Source of the DNA: Microvirga sp. VF16
GTDB lineage: Bacteria > Pseudomonadota > Alphaproteobacteria > Rhizobiales > Beijerinckiaceae
Direction of reading: 5' to 3'
DNA: 64,000 nt
Assembly (NCBI RefSeq): GCF_016864375.1
Contig: NZ_CP069357.1
Location: 558,001-622,000 of the forward strand
Shown: positions 7,923 through 17,800 of the stretch, one piece after another
How positions within the stretch are numbered: position 1 is the stretch's first letter
Layout: each line of letters opens with the position of its first letter
Made by a program: the position numbers and the translations under genes
The notes under the pieces: model-generated
Database searches by the model: none
Seen by the model: only the letters and a program-made list of their open reading frames with translations
Told to the model about the DNA's origin: nothing

Positions 7923-10900
7923 TCAATGGAAATCGCGAGCCGCAACCCGGATGATCGGCACCTCGGCTAATTTCTCCGGCAGTTCAGCCGCCGGCGGGAT
8001 GGCGATCTCCCTCGTTCCCTCACGCAGACGATCACGGGTCCCGATCTTCGCCTCATCACCACGTCCATGGCGCATGCTGAAGGGGTCATTCCGGTCGCCG
8101 ACGCTGCGCATCAGATCTGTCAGGTCAATCAGATGCTCAGCGATCAGATGCGTCACGCCGCCCTCTCGCTGGAAACGCCCGCGCACGCCGATCATGCCGG
8201 ATGAGAGGATCAGACGGCGCTGCTTCCCGAAGAGGGACGGCCAGACAATGATGTTTGCCACATCGGTTTCATCCTCGATCGTCATGAACATCACGCCTTT
8301 GGCTGAGCCGGGCTTCTGGCGTACCAACACCATGCCGGCAATCGTCAAGCGCTGCCCGTCCCGGACCCGCCGCAGTGTCGCGCAACTATGGATCCGGCGC
8401 TCGCGCAACTCGCCGCGCAGGAAGGCGAGGGGATGCTGACGCAGCGTCAGTCCCTTTGAGCGGTAATCCTCAACCACCTCCCGCCCTTCGGTCATTGGCG
8501 TGAGCTCCACGGCCGGCTCAATGCTCTCCGACCGGATAACCCGGTCCCGTTCGTCGGCAGCCGCGAACAGCGGCATGACCTCATCAGAGAGACCACGGAT
8601 CGTCCAGAGCGCATCGCGCCGGTTGACGCCAAGAGAGCCGAAGGCATCGGCCTCGGCCAGGCGCTCAAGAGCTATCACCGGGATTTCCGCCCGGCGCCAC
8701 AGCTCTTCGATGGATGTATACGGTGTGTCGCTTCGTGCGATCGGGATCATGCCGCCATCGACGTTGGCCAGGCCGTGCACCAGGCGAAGACCCAACCGAA
8801 CTGCAAATCGGTGGCGGTTCCGCGTCGGCTCCAGGGTGCAATCCCACCGGGAGTGATTCACATCGATGGGCCGGATCTCGACCCCATGGGCCTTTGCATC
8901 CCGGACCAGTTGCGCCGGAGCGTAGAAGCCCATTGGCTGCGCATTCAGGATCGCGCAGCAGAACACGTCCGGATGGTGCCTTTTCATCCATGAGGAGGCA
9001 TAGGCGATCTTGGCAAACGACGCTGCATGGCTCTCCGGGAAGCCGTAAGAGCCAAAGCCTTCGAGCTGCTTGAAAGTTCGTTCGGCGAATTCCCCGTCAT
9101 AGCCGCGGGCAATCATTCCATGGACCAGCTTATCCCGAAACTTGGTCACGCCGGCCGTCAGCTTGAAGGTCGCCATAGCCCGCCGAAGCTGATCTGCCTC
9201 GGAAGGGGTGAACCCGGCGCACTCAATGGCAACCCGCATTGCCTGTTCCTGAAACAGCGGCACGCCCAGGGTTTTCTCCAGAACGCGCTGCAATTCCGGG
9301 CGAGGATATTCCGGTTTTTCGTGCCCCTCCCGACGGCGCAAATAGGGGTGCACCATATCGCCCTGGATCGGCCCAGGGCGAACAATCGCCACCTGAATGA
9401 CGATGTCATAGAAGTTCGCCGGCTTAATCCGGGGCAGCATCGCCATTTGAGCGCGGCTCTCGATCTGGAACACGCCGACCGTGTCCGCCTTCTGGATCAT
9501 CTCATAGGTCTTTTGATCGTCGACCGGGATCGACGCCAGATCCTGCTCGATCTGCTTGTGCTCCCGCAGGAGATCGAAGGCACGACGCATGCAGCCGAGC
9601 ATCCCCAGGCCCAGCACATCGACCTTCATGAACTTCAGAGTGTCGATGTCGTTCTTGTCCCATTCAATCACCTGGCGATTTTCCATTGCTGCCGGTTCAA
9701 TCGGCACCAGATCGTCGAGGCGTTCCTGGGTCAGGACGAAGCCGCCCGGGTGTTGGGAGAGATGGCGCGGCGCTCCGATCAGCTCGGAGGCGAGTTCCAG
9801 GGTCATCCGAAGACGCGGGTCGCTCAAATTGAGGTTGAGCTCCTTCGCCTCCTTGTCGGTCACACCCTCGTTGCCCCAGCCCCAGACCAGACCGGACAAG
9901 CCTGCCGTCACATCCTCCGGCACACCAAGAACCTTGCCGACCTCACGGACGGCGCCACGGGCGCGGTAGGTGATCACTACGCCAGTCAGAGCGGCACGGT
10001 GCCGGCCATAGGTGTCATAGATCCACTGGATCACCTCTTCCCGCCGCTCATGCTCGAAATCCACGTCGATGTCCGGCGGCTCCCGGCGCTCCTGGGACAC
10101 GAAGCGCTCAAAGAGCAGATCGTGTTCGGTGGGATTGATGGAGGTGATGCCGAGGACGTAGCAGACGGCGGAGTTCGCGGCCGAGCCCCGCCCCTGACAC
10201 AAGATTCCCCGGGACTTCGCGAAGCTCACGATCGCATGGACCGTCAGGAAGTAGGGCGCATACTCCAATTCCTCGATCAGATGGAGTTCATGACGGCAGG
10301 TTGCCGCGACCACATCCGGAATGCCGTCCGGATAGCGCTTGGCCGCTCCCTCCCAGGTCAAGCGCTCGAGTTTCTCCTGGGCTGTCTCGCCCGGGTCCGT
10401 TTCAGACGGATATTGGTACCGCAGCTCGTCCAGGGAGAAGGTGCACCGGTCGAGGATTTCACCGACACGCCAGAACGCCTCAGGGTGACGCTCGAACAGG
10501 CGCTGCATCTCCGCCGGGTCCTTGAGGAAGCGATCGGCATGGCGATCAAGCCGAAACCCGGCTTCGTCGATAGTGCACCGCTGACGGATGCACGACACCA
10601 CATCCTGCAGGCGACGTCGGGATGGTTGGTGGTAGAGGACGTCGCCCATAGCAACCGTCGGCACCTTCGCCGCCTGTGCGGCCTGCTCGACATGATAAAG
10701 GCGCAAGTGCTCGTTGGGGGCAAAACGGCGGATGAGAGCCATGTAGGCCCGATCGCCAAAGGTCGCCTTAAGGCGCGCCAGGTTCGTCTTAAGCTCCTCA
10801 TCCGCATTGTCGCCGAGGAGAATGGCCAAAAGGCCCTCCTGCCATGCGATAACATCCTCCCAGGTGAGAAGGCAGCGCCCCTTGCCAGCCCGGCTCTTGC

Positions 10901-11180
10901 CGACACTCAGGAGCCTGCAAAGGCGCGAATAGGCGGCGCGATCCGTCGGATACACCAGCAGCGAGGTGCCGTCTGTCAGATCCAGCCGGCAGCCGACGAC
11001 AAGGCGGACGCCCGTTTCCCGTGAGGCCTCATACGCCCTGACGATCCCAGCAAGCGAGTTCCGATCGACAATTCCCAGTGCCGTGATCCCAAGGAGCTTC
11101 GCCTGCTCGAAGAGTTCGGCCGGACTGGAAGCTCCTCGCAGGAAGCTGAAGTGGGTGGTGACCTGTAATTCGGCGTACAT
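7923..11180 (-). CDS. dnaE2: Error-prone DNA polymerase DnaE2
   Basis: 1085 residues from the ATG at 11180, whose first bases overlap the imuB stop (TGATG); a longer frame from 11207 would overlap imuB further. It opens with the PHP-domain sequence YAELQVTTHFSFLRGASSP typical of DnaE2, carries PDIDVDFEHERREEV near residue 370 and GRGSAANSAVCYVLGI, and ends with an OB-fold region. DnaE2 is the catalytic subunit of the alphaproteobacterial translesion system that acts with ImuB at the beta clamp. Length is normal for the family. It is co-transcribed with imuB behind an SOS box. Confidence 0.96.
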   Translation of the reverse strand: MYAELQVTTHFSFLRGASSPAELFEQAKLLGITALGIVDRNSLAGIVRAYEASRETGVRLVVGCRLDLTDGTSLLVYPTDRAAYSRLCRLLSVGKSRAGKGRCLLTWEDVIAWQEGLLAILLGDNADEELKTNLARLKATFGDRAYMALIRRFAPNEHLRLYHVEQAAQAAKVPTVAMGDVLYHQPSRRRLQDVVSCIRQRCTIDEAGFRLDRHADRFLKDPAEMQRLFERHPEAFWRVGEILDRCTFSLDELRYQYPSETDPGETAQEKLERLTWEGAAKRYPDGIPDVVAATCRHELHLIEELEYAPYFLTVHAIVSFAKSRGILCQGRGSAANSAVCYVLGITSINPTEHDLLFERFVSQERREPPDIDVDFEHERREEVIQWIYDTYGRHRAALTGVVITYRARGAVREVGKVLGVPEDVTAGLSGLVWGWGNEGVTDKEAKELNLNLSDPRLRMTLELASELIGAPRHLSQHPGGFVLTQERLDDLVPIEPAAMENRQVIEWDKNDIDTLKFMKVDVLGLGMLGCMRRAFDLLREHKQIEQDLASIPVDDQKTYEMIQKADTVGVFQIESRAQMAMLPRIKPANFYDIVIQVAIVRPGPIQGDMVHPYLRRREGHEKPEYPRPELQRVLEKTLGVPLFQEQAMRVAIECAGFTPSEADQLRRAMATFKLTAGVTKFRDKLVHGMIARGYDGEFAERTFKQLEGFGSYGFPESHAASFAKIAYASSWMKRHHPDVFCCAILNAQPMGFYAPAQLVRDAKAHGVEIRPIDVNHSRWDCTLEPTRNRHRFAVRLGLRLVHGLANVDGGMIPIARSDTPYTSIEELWRRAEIPVIALERLAEADAFGSLGVNRRDALWTIRGLSDEVMPLFAAADERDRVIRSESIEPAVELTPMTEGREVVEDYRSKGLTLRQHPLAFLRGELRERRIHSCATLRRVRDGQRLTIAGMVLVRQKPGSAKGVMFMTIEDETDVANIIVWPSLFGKQRRLILSSGMIGVRGRFQREGGVTHLIAEHLIDLTDLMRSVGDRNDPFSMRHGRGDEAKIGTRDRLREGTREIAIPPAAELPEKLAEVPIIRVAARDFH

Positions 11181-12679
11181 CAGCCGAAGAACCCATGCAC
11201 CCACCACCGACCGCCCTCAGCCATGGGAGCATCGCGGAAGATCCAGAACCGGCCACCCTGATCGGTTTCAATTCGGTAATAGTCCCGAGAGGGGCCATCC
11301 TTATCTCCTGCCCACCACTCAGGCGCGATCCGTTCCGGACCATCGGCATTGACCACCTTATGCCGGATCTTGCGCCAAACGATGAGGGCAGGGGGGTGAT
11401 CCGGGACAAGGGCCGTCGCCACCACGCGCTCCGGTGGATCGAGCAGACGGGTCGGCCGCGGCAGGTTCTCGGGCCAGACTTCCCCAGTTGGCGGAGCAAG
11501 CGGTGAGATCCGCTTTACCATCCGCTCAGGCACCAAGGTCTGAACAGGGGCCAAGCGATAGACGCGGGCGCTGCCCACTTTCGCGCTGAGCCGGTCAACA
11601 AGACGGCTCAGGTCCACATCCTGCGTTTCAGCTGCGTCGATGCCCCTGGCCTCCACCTGCGCTTCGGCGAATGGCTCGACCTTGCTCGCCACAAGAACCA
11701 TCTCCTCAATGCCGAAGCCTGGATCGACGGTCTCCAGTCGCTCATCGAAGAGTTTTGCGAGGTGAGCGTGCTCCCGGGTCGCTTTGGCCGTTCCGACCCG
11801 CAGCGAGGCCCCCTTCTGGTCGACCCGACGGAGGATCAAATCCAATCGCCGCACACCCTGACCTCGTTTGACAAGCTGGCCGCACAGGTCCTCGGCCAAG
11901 TGCCTGACCACTTGCTGAAGATGCTCCAGCCGGCCGATCGGCTCCGCAAATGCGCGGCTCGCCATTGCCGTTTCGTGCGGGATCAGCGGGTTGATCGGTT
12001 CAAAGGCATGACCCAGCGCCTGGTCGAGCCTGAGCGCCACGTCTTTCCCGAAGCGCCGAACCATCGGCGCCCGAGGCATAGCCGCAAGCTGACCGACACG
12101 ATCGACCCCAAGCTTTTGCATCGTGGCCACGGTCTGAGGAGGGATCCTCAAAGCGGCAACCGGCAGGGTTGCCACGGCCTCGACGCTTCGGCCCACTGGA
12201 ACGATGCCCCCGCCACGATAGCGGGCGACCGCCCATGCAGTACCCGGAGCATCAGCGATCGCAGCCTTCGCGTTGATCCCTTGACCTGAAAGACGCCCCA
12301 ACAGGTGCTCGAGAAGCTTCTCCTCGCTGCCAAAGAGATGGGCCACACCCGCGATGTCGATCCAAATTCCGTCCGGCGGGTCGAGGGCGACGACGGGTGA
12401 ATAGGCGATGGCCCACCGCGCCAACCGCTCCAAAGCAGCCCTGTCCTCCTCTGGCGCGGCGTCAATCACATGGAGGTTCGGAACACGGGCTTGTGCCTGG
12501 GCAATCGGAAGCCCTGGACCAAGACCCAACTCCAACGCCTTGGAGCAAGCGCACCCAATCCGCCGCGCAGATCCGATTGATAGGGCCGTGACCAGAGGCT
12601 CATCGGGGGGAGGGCCGCCATGCCGCCTAACCCGGTCCGTTGACCAGGTCGGAAGATACACGGACACCATCCGCCTCAT
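11180..12679 (-). CDS. imuB: ImuB, Y-family polymerase-like mutagenesis protein
   Basis: 499 residues starting MRRMVSVYLPTW, the usual ImuB opening in which the catalytic Asp of active Y-family polymerases (DxxxxF) is absent. The palm/fingers region (LDPPDGIWIDIAGVAHLFG), HhH-like region and little-finger region follow. ImuB is thought to be a clamp-binding scaffold for DnaE2. In most alphaproteobacteria imuA precedes imuB; here only about 290 bases separate imuB from the divergent helicase gene and no imuA is present. A perfect SOS box lies 84 bases upstream. Confidence 0.93.
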   Translation of the reverse strand: MRRMVSVYLPTWSTDRVRRHGGPPPDEPLVTALSIGSARRIGCACSKALELGLGPGLPIAQAQARVPNLHVIDAAPEEDRAALERLARWAIAYSPVVALDPPDGIWIDIAGVAHLFGSEEKLLEHLLGRLSGQGINAKAAIADAPGTAWAVARYRGGGIVPVGRSVEAVATLPVAALRIPPQTVATMQKLGVDRVGQLAAMPRAPMVRRFGKDVALRLDQALGHAFEPINPLIPHETAMASRAFAEPIGRLEHLQQVVRHLAEDLCGQLVKRGQGVRRLDLILRRVDQKGASLRVGTAKATREHAHLAKLFDERLETVDPGFGIEEMVLVASKVEPFAEAQVEARGIDAAETQDVDLSRLVDRLSAKVGSARVYRLAPVQTLVPERMVKRISPLAPPTGEVWPENLPRPTRLLDPPERVVATALVPDHPPALIVWRKIRHKVVNADGPERIAPEWWAGDKDGPSRDYYRIETDQGGRFWIFRDAPMAEGGRWWVHGFFG

Positions 12680-12762
12680 TCAAACCCCCTGCGCCAACCT
12701 TCAGACAAAGCAATCCCGACGGGAGGATCGGCACCTAGCGGCCGATTCACTCCAGCTTCGCG

Positions 12763-12777
12763 GAACATAAGGCGAAC
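12763..12777 (-). promoter_or_regulatory. LexA (SOS) box upstream of imuB
   Basis: GAAC-ATAAGGC-GAAC on the plus strand reads GTTC-N7-GTTC toward imuB, the alphaproteobacterial LexA site. Expected to repress imuB-dnaE2 until DNA damage. Confidence 0.8.
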
Positions 12778-12969
12778 GTCGGACGCGAGGAATAGGATCC
12801 CTTTGAGACGGAGTCAGTCCTGTGAATAGCGTGAACAAATCGGGATCATCCATGATTTGTTTACCCTTAACGCAGCGGTCACCAAATCGCGGAGACACCG
12901 TGCCAACTGGGAAACGGTCTGCTATAAAAGGGAGAAATTACGCAAATCATTTCCGATTTCAGAAACCAA

Positions 12970-15300
12970 ATGCCAGGACCCTCCACGTTGATTCAGCAGG
13001 CAGAAATCGCCTCTTGCCCCGATCCCGTCATGACTTTCATTACGGATGCATACCGGGCTCTGACAGATTTGGGTCTGCGGAATAAGATGATTTCTCTTCC
13101 CGCCGCGAGCTCGCGTGGGCGTTCGATCGATCTCGCGGTCGACCCTGATGCCTTGGTTGAGTTCTTCGCTCAACCAGACGCCGCAGGTAAGATCGGGTCT
13201 GACATTCTCCCGCTGGCTCAAGAGTCTCAGCGATCGGCCGCAGATCTTCGCCGCTCAATTATCTCGTTGATCGCTGATGCGGAGATCATCGCCAGCGAAC
13301 AAGGCATCGAGACCCGCCGGCTTGCTCTCGGCATGATTGAGTGGAAGGACGCCGACGGCGCAAACCGGACAGCTCCAATGTTTACCATACCGGTTACGGT
13401 CACGAATGATCTCACGATCACGCAGGCCGGGCCGCTTGAGCCGAACGAAACCTTTCCACTTTTTGCAGATTCATTCGGATGCACTGTCGGGATCGACCCG
13501 ACCAAGCCGCCATCTCGCGCATTGGTTGTGAAAGCACATGCTGTTGAGCCGGTAAAACCCGGCGGCATCGCAATCCTCGGCTATAAGCCTCGGGTCAATC
13601 TTAACCTGTATGCTGGCAAAAGTGCTGCCATGCACCGGGCCGTGGATATTTCCGCTCGACCGCACCTAACCGAAGTTGGTGCGCTTCGCATTCTCGCAGG
13701 CTTAAGTCCGGCGAGCACGAGAAATCATCTCAAAACGCCAAACCTGCATATTGTCGATGCCGACTTAAGCCAGGACGAGGTGGTCACTGCCGCCAGGGCA
13801 GGGGAGTCCTTCGTTCTTCAGGGCCCGCCCGGAACCGGCAAATCGCAAACTATCGTCAACGTCGTCGCCAATCTACTCAATGATGGAAAGCGTGTTCTTG
13901 TCTCGGCGGAGAAAACCGCTGCACTGGAAGTAATTGCCGATCGCTGGCCGAAGAACGTTCAAGGCATTCCGTGCCCAGTCCTCCTCACTGAGGGAGGAGC
14001 GCCATTAGGACCTGAGGCTCAGTTCGCAGTCGCAACTCCGGCAGTCGCCGCCCTTAAAATCCCTCCTGGAGTCTCATTCGACACCCTCATCGTCGATGAG
14101 GCATCTCAGATGAGGCTGGCTCATTCCGCTGTCGTCGCTGCGTTGGCAGACCAGATCATCGTGATTGGTGACTCGCAGCAGATGGCGCCGAGCAACCTGT
14201 TCGCACGGGTCGGCCAGACTCAAGTTTCAGCAACCATGATCCACAGTCTCCTGGATCACGCTGTCGCCTCAAACTTGCCGTCAAGGCTTCTCAAGCAGCA
14301 TTACCGCTCTAAGCATGAGAGCCTCATCCTCTTCTCGAACAAGAACTACTATCGCGGACAGCTCGACATCATTCCATCCCCGCTGCGCAACGGATCGCTT
14401 GGAACTGCCTTTAAGTTCGTGTCCGACGCGGTTTACGACCGAGGTGGAGCCGGGGATAACGTTGTTGAAGCCAATGCCCTAATTTCAGATGCACTAGAAA
14501 TCGCGAAAGCGAACAATTCGCGGAGGAGAAATCCACTCGGAGGTACTCCCCGTTCTGTGGGAATTATCACGCTCAATGAAAATCAACGCGATCTAATCCT
14601 TACTCTGCTCCCCGAGGCGCTGGAACGACAGAGCCTATCCGAGCTCGACCTTGCCGGAACAAACGGGCACGGGAGGCACTTCGTCAAAGCTCTTGAGAAT
14701 GTCCAAGGCGACGAGCGTGATATTATCCTCGTTTCGACAACTTATGGCCGAGACCGGAAGCAGCGCTTCATCGCGAATCTGGGCGTTCTCTCACAGCCTG
14801 GAGCCGCGAACCGCGTCAATGTGCTTGCAACGCGGTCAAAGTGGAAGACAGTCGTCTATCATTCTTTCGAAATGGAGTTGCTTGCTGACGCCAGTAGTGA
14901 TGGCGCGGAGTCATTCAGGAAGTATTGGAGGGAAGTTCAGAACTGCTCCGAGATCAGACCAAGCCTCGTCCCGTTAGACGAATCTAACCCGGGAGATGAT
15001 CTCGAGTTAGCGTTCCGCCTGATGCAGAAGCGGCTCAAGTTCGAACGGTACTTCGTTCACAAATTCCCACGCTTCGTGGCCGGGTTCGAGAAAGACGACC
15101 CACACCGGTACGTCATAAGTTTCTACATCACTGGGCTCTATTCGCCTCTGCAAGAGGCTTCGGACATTGCACGCATCAAGAACGCTGGATGGCAGCTCTG
15201 TCGTATCCCAATCGACGAGTGGCGAGCCGATCCTGAGAAGATGGCTGACGGCGTCTACCGCGTCATGTCCAAGGCTTCGCTGGTGAAAATCGACCTGTAG
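12970..15300 (+). CDS. Compact SF1 helicase (DUF4011-helicase-like)
   Basis: 776 residues. Walker A GPPGTGKSQT (285-294), Walker B/motif II VDEASQ (375-380), motif III GDSQQMAPS (400-408), a motif V-like VQGDERDIILVSTTYGR and a motif VI-like ATRSKW show a UPF1/AAA_11-AAA_12 type SF1 helicase. It resembles large DUF4011-type helicases, but between EKTAALEVI and FDTLIVDEAS only about 55 residues remain where relatives have several hundred. The C-terminus keeps the pattern of the Vsr-like nuclease tail (ARIKNAGWQLCRIPIDEW) but seems to lack its acidic catalytic residues. It heads a co-directional cluster with small helical proteins and HhH proteins. The start is uncertain; ATG at 13030 is an alternative. 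Confidence 0.8.
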   Translation: MPGPSTLIQQAEIASCPDPVMTFITDAYRALTDLGLRNKMISLPAASSRGRSIDLAVDPDALVEFFAQPDAAGKIGSDILPLAQESQRSAADLRRSIISLIADAEIIASEQGIETRRLALGMIEWKDADGANRTAPMFTIPVTVTNDLTITQAGPLEPNETFPLFADSFGCTVGIDPTKPPSRALVVKAHAVEPVKPGGIAILGYKPRVNLNLYAGKSAAMHRAVDISARPHLTEVGALRILAGLSPASTRNHLKTPNLHIVDADLSQDEVVTAARAGESFVLQGPPGTGKSQTIVNVVANLLNDGKRVLVSAEKTAALEVIADRWPKNVQGIPCPVLLTEGGAPLGPEAQFAVATPAVAALKIPPGVSFDTLIVDEASQMRLAHSAVVAALADQIIVIGDSQQMAPSNLFARVGQTQVSATMIHSLLDHAVASNLPSRLLKQHYRSKHESLILFSNKNYYRGQLDIIPSPLRNGSLGTAFKFVSDAVYDRGGAGDNVVEANALISDALEIAKANNSRRRNPLGGTPRSVGIITLNENQRDLILTLLPEALERQSLSELDLAGTNGHGRHFVKALENVQGDERDIILVSTTYGRDRKQRFIANLGVLSQPGAANRVNVLATRSKWKTVVYHSFEMELLADASSDGAESFRKYWREVQNCSEIRPSLVPLDESNPGDDLELAFRLMQKRLKFERYFVHKFPRFVAGFEKDDPHRYVISFYITGLYSPLQEASDIARIKNAGWQLCRIPIDEWRADPEKMADGVYRVMSKASLVKIDL

Positions 15301-15414
15301 GTAATGCAGATGGACCCGCATAAGCCGTTGATATCACTTTCGGAATCTTCCCCCCGGTTCCATAACTAATCTTATGCGAAATTATAACGTTGCGCCCAAC
15401 ACAGGAGATATGCA

Positions 15415-15807
15415 TTGAGTCCCTCCCCCAAAGTGCGTGCCTCGGTCCGGAAGAAGGTCGACATCCTCACGACCGTCATTTCGACAATGCTCGAGATCGC
15501 TGAGGACGGTTTTGATCTCATGATGAAGATGAAGATTCAACGTCCCTTCAGACGTTCGAAGCTCACGCGGCTCCGCCGGGAATTTTTGATCCTCCAACAA
15601 AGCGTGCTCGCTGCAGACAATCCGAATCCAGACATCGGTGCAGGCAAAGAGATGGCTGGCGCAATCAACCAGTTATACACCCAATTGATGGATGGCCTCG
15701 AAGTCCATTTTCAGCGCTATACGAGCAAGACCGGAAAAGATCTGCTGAAGACGCTCAATAGCATGCGGCGGTGCTTCGCATCCGTAGCCCGCGAGGCACT
15801 TCCCTAG
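15415..15807 (+). CDS. Small helical protein of the helicase cluster (TTG start)
   Basis: 130 residues from a TTG start with AGGAG seven bases upstream; an ATG at 15410 would stop after two codons. The sequence is mainly helical. The segment MKIQRPFRRSKLTRLRREF aligns with LKPPFDRSDFEWTREE in the next gene, so the two look like paralogues. No family recognised. It lies 114 bases after the helicase gene. Confidence 0.6.
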   Translation: MSPSPKVRASVRKKVDILTTVISTMLEIAEDGFDLMMKMKIQRPFRRSKLTRLRREFLILQQSVLAADNPNPDIGAGKEMAGAINQLYTQLMDGLEVHFQRYTSKTGKDLLKTLNSMRRCFASVAREALP

Positions 15808-15851
15808 ACGCATTTAGTCTCACAACTCATCACAGTTCGAAGCGAGAAAGA

Positions 15852-16244
15852 ATGATCAACTCACCTGAAAGCAATCGGCCTCTCGACCCAACAATAGCTG
15901 AGATCAACCAGACCTTGAGCGAGATGCTTGCCCGAAACGAGGCTTTATACGCCATGTTGGAGGAGTTGAACCTTAAACCTCCCTTCGACAGGTCAGACTT
16001 CGAGTGGACCCGGGAGGAAATCTCAACATTGAATACCCGCCTCCAAGCAGCGAGCGATCCAGACTCTCTTGCTGGATTAGTCGTGAATCACGCAACGCTC
16101 CTAGGTGGGAAATACCTTCGGCTCGTTGATTGCATAGAAGCGGAAATCTCTCGACAAGCACCCGAGCGTGCCAAAGCGCTTAAGGAGTGGCTTGCTGGGA
16201 TCCAACAGCACGACAGTGCAGTTGAGATTAACTCATTTCACTAA
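15852..16244 (+). CDS. Small helical protein, paralogue of preceding
   Basis: 130 residues. The ATG at 15852 is preferred over the longer frame from 15771 because that extension overlaps the previous gene. It shares with its neighbour an N-terminal helix containing ML, then K-x-PF-x-RS, an R/E-rich helix, and a loop with ADNPNP/ASDPDS-like residues. Likely a partner protein within the cluster. Confidence 0.6.
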   Translation: MINSPESNRPLDPTIAEINQTLSEMLARNEALYAMLEELNLKPPFDRSDFEWTREEISTLNTRLQAASDPDSLAGLVVNHATLLGGKYLRLVDCIEAEISRQAPERAKALKEWLAGIQQHDSAVEINSFH

Positions 16245-16269
16245 CTGCCGCGGATAATAGGAAAAATCG

Positions 16270-16656
16270 ATGAATACCCTCCCTCCCGTGACAGACCTTC
16301 ACATTGCTCCGCTTGCATCCGATATCCTAATGAAAGAGATCGAGACGCTCTGGAACCTTCAAATCGGAATCCTCGACGAGATCGATGAGCAGATTGAGGC
16401 CGCCGAGGATATGGGCGCCGAGATGCACGCGCTAGAAAGGCGCGCCGAACAATTGCGGGACGGGATTGCGTCTACGTTCTCCCGGCTCAGAACCGCCGGG
16501 AATAACGACGCTGCTTGGGAACGCGCCTTCCTGCAAGCTGGAACTCTTTATGAGGATCTCGTCAGCTTCCGTGCGCTTGTAACGTCGGAGGTGCTGCTCA
16601 TCGCCGGAGCGGCCGAAGTTCAGGATGCTGCGCCGCCGCAGACGTTCCTTCATTAG
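16270..16656 (+). CDS. Small helical/coiled-coil protein of the cluster
   Basis: 128 residues, predicted mostly helical with a likely coiled coil (EIDEQIEAAEDMGAEMHALE then RRAEQLRDG). It has the same size and gene order as the two preceding genes and may be a more diverged relative. It lies 25 bases downstream of its neighbour, consistent with one operon. Confidence 0.6.
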   Translation: MNTLPPVTDLHIAPLASDILMKEIETLWNLQIGILDEIDEQIEAAEDMGAEMHALERRAEQLRDGIASTFSRLRTAGNNDAAWERAFLQAGTLYEDLVSFRALVTSEVLLIAGAAEVQDAAPPQTFLH

Positions 16657-16707
16657 AGCCGCACTCCGGGCCGCCGGAGCCACCTTAACGTTTTTCCCCA
16701 GAGCCCC

Positions 16708-17613
16708 ATGACAGCCGATTTCGAAGTCCTCTGGCAACGGGTCGAGGCCATTCCTCACCCAGGGCCCGCCCCGAAGCCCCAAGCATCCACGATCCTCCCG
16801 TCACGCCAAGCGCGGTTCTTTCGGCGCCTTCTCGATACCCGCCAGGTCGCCCTCGCCCTTGCCTGGACGGCTTTTATCCTTCTCCCGATCCTCAGCCTCG
16901 CTGGAGGAGACCCAGTATCGCTATGGTCTGTTGGAGGGGTCGGCCTCCTCTGTCTCTGCTGTGTCCTAGCAATTCCTACAGACACCAGTGCCTTCCAGAA
17001 GCGGCTCCACGGTGCCGAGGCTGAATGGAAGAGTGTCGAGACCGAATGGGAGCAATGCGCTGGCCCGCGATCATTCGACACCAAGAAGCTCCAACTGTTG
17101 GACCTCCGGAATGAATGGAACAGTCTTCCTGACCTCGAAGAGGAGAAGATGGAGTCCCTCAAAGACGTCCAATGGGATGCCCAACGCCAGCAATTTCTAT
17201 CCGGATTTCCAATCCATGAGGCCGACATTTTCAACGTTGGCGATGGGCGTCTGAAGACCCTCCGAGAGGCGAACATCAAGACGGCAGCCGACATTACAAC
17301 GGTCGAAAACTTGGCCCGCATTCAGGGTATTGGCCCCTCAATCGGGAAAACTCTAGTCGATTGGCGCAGAACGCTGCAGAGCGGGTTCCAATTCGATCCT
17401 ACCGAGCCACTCCTGCCGGCGCAGGTCGATGGCGTCAAAGCAGACATCGCAGCTCAAGCAAGGGATCTGGAACTCCAGCTGAGGCTCGGGATCGCCGACC
17501 TCGAGAAAACGCTCGCACGGATCCAGAAGGTTCGCTCCCGTGGCGCCGAGATCTTGAGCCTGGAATTCGACCGATACCAGAAGGCGCGCAACGAAGTATC
17601 CCTCCTCTCATAA
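16708..17613 (+). CDS. Membrane-anchored HhH protein (kinase-less paralogue)
   Basis: 301 residues. Begins ADFEVLWQRVEAIPHPGPAP, then two transmembrane segments (about residues 47-91), a long coiled coil rich in W/E/R, and a helix-hairpin-helix region (LARIQGIGPSIGKTLVDWR, about 207-225). Over its whole length it aligns with the C-terminal half (about residues 367-665) of the kinase-HhH protein at 17801, so it looks like that protein without kinase and zinc modules. HhH motifs normally bind DNA. Confidence 0.7.
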   Translation: MTADFEVLWQRVEAIPHPGPAPKPQASTILPSRQARFFRRLLDTRQVALALAWTAFILLPILSLAGGDPVSLWSVGGVGLLCLCCVLAIPTDTSAFQKRLHGAEAEWKSVETEWEQCAGPRSFDTKKLQLLDLRNEWNSLPDLEEEKMESLKDVQWDAQRQQFLSGFPIHEADIFNVGDGRLKTLREANIKTAADITTVENLARIQGIGPSIGKTLVDWRRTLQSGFQFDPTEPLLPAQVDGVKADIAAQARDLELQLRLGIADLEKTLARIQKVRSRGAEILSLEFDRYQKARNEVSLLS

Positions 17614-17800
17614 TCGTAGGGGTATCGAGCCCACTCGCGGCAAGGGCTTCGTTGCGCGAAATTAGCCGCCGGTCGAGCGCAGAGCGGCTGGCGTTTACGC
17701 TGTTTTAAATCGTAAATTCCAATTAACAGGTCGATCCTCTATCGTGCCCTTCGCATTCACGTGAATGTACGTCGGCCGCGTCATATGAGGATCTTGCGCG

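Noticed and set aside
9027..11024. 665-codon plus-strand ORF
   Set aside because: It is antisense to dnaE2, whose conserved motifs are clear; it has no ribosome site and its translation resembles no protein.
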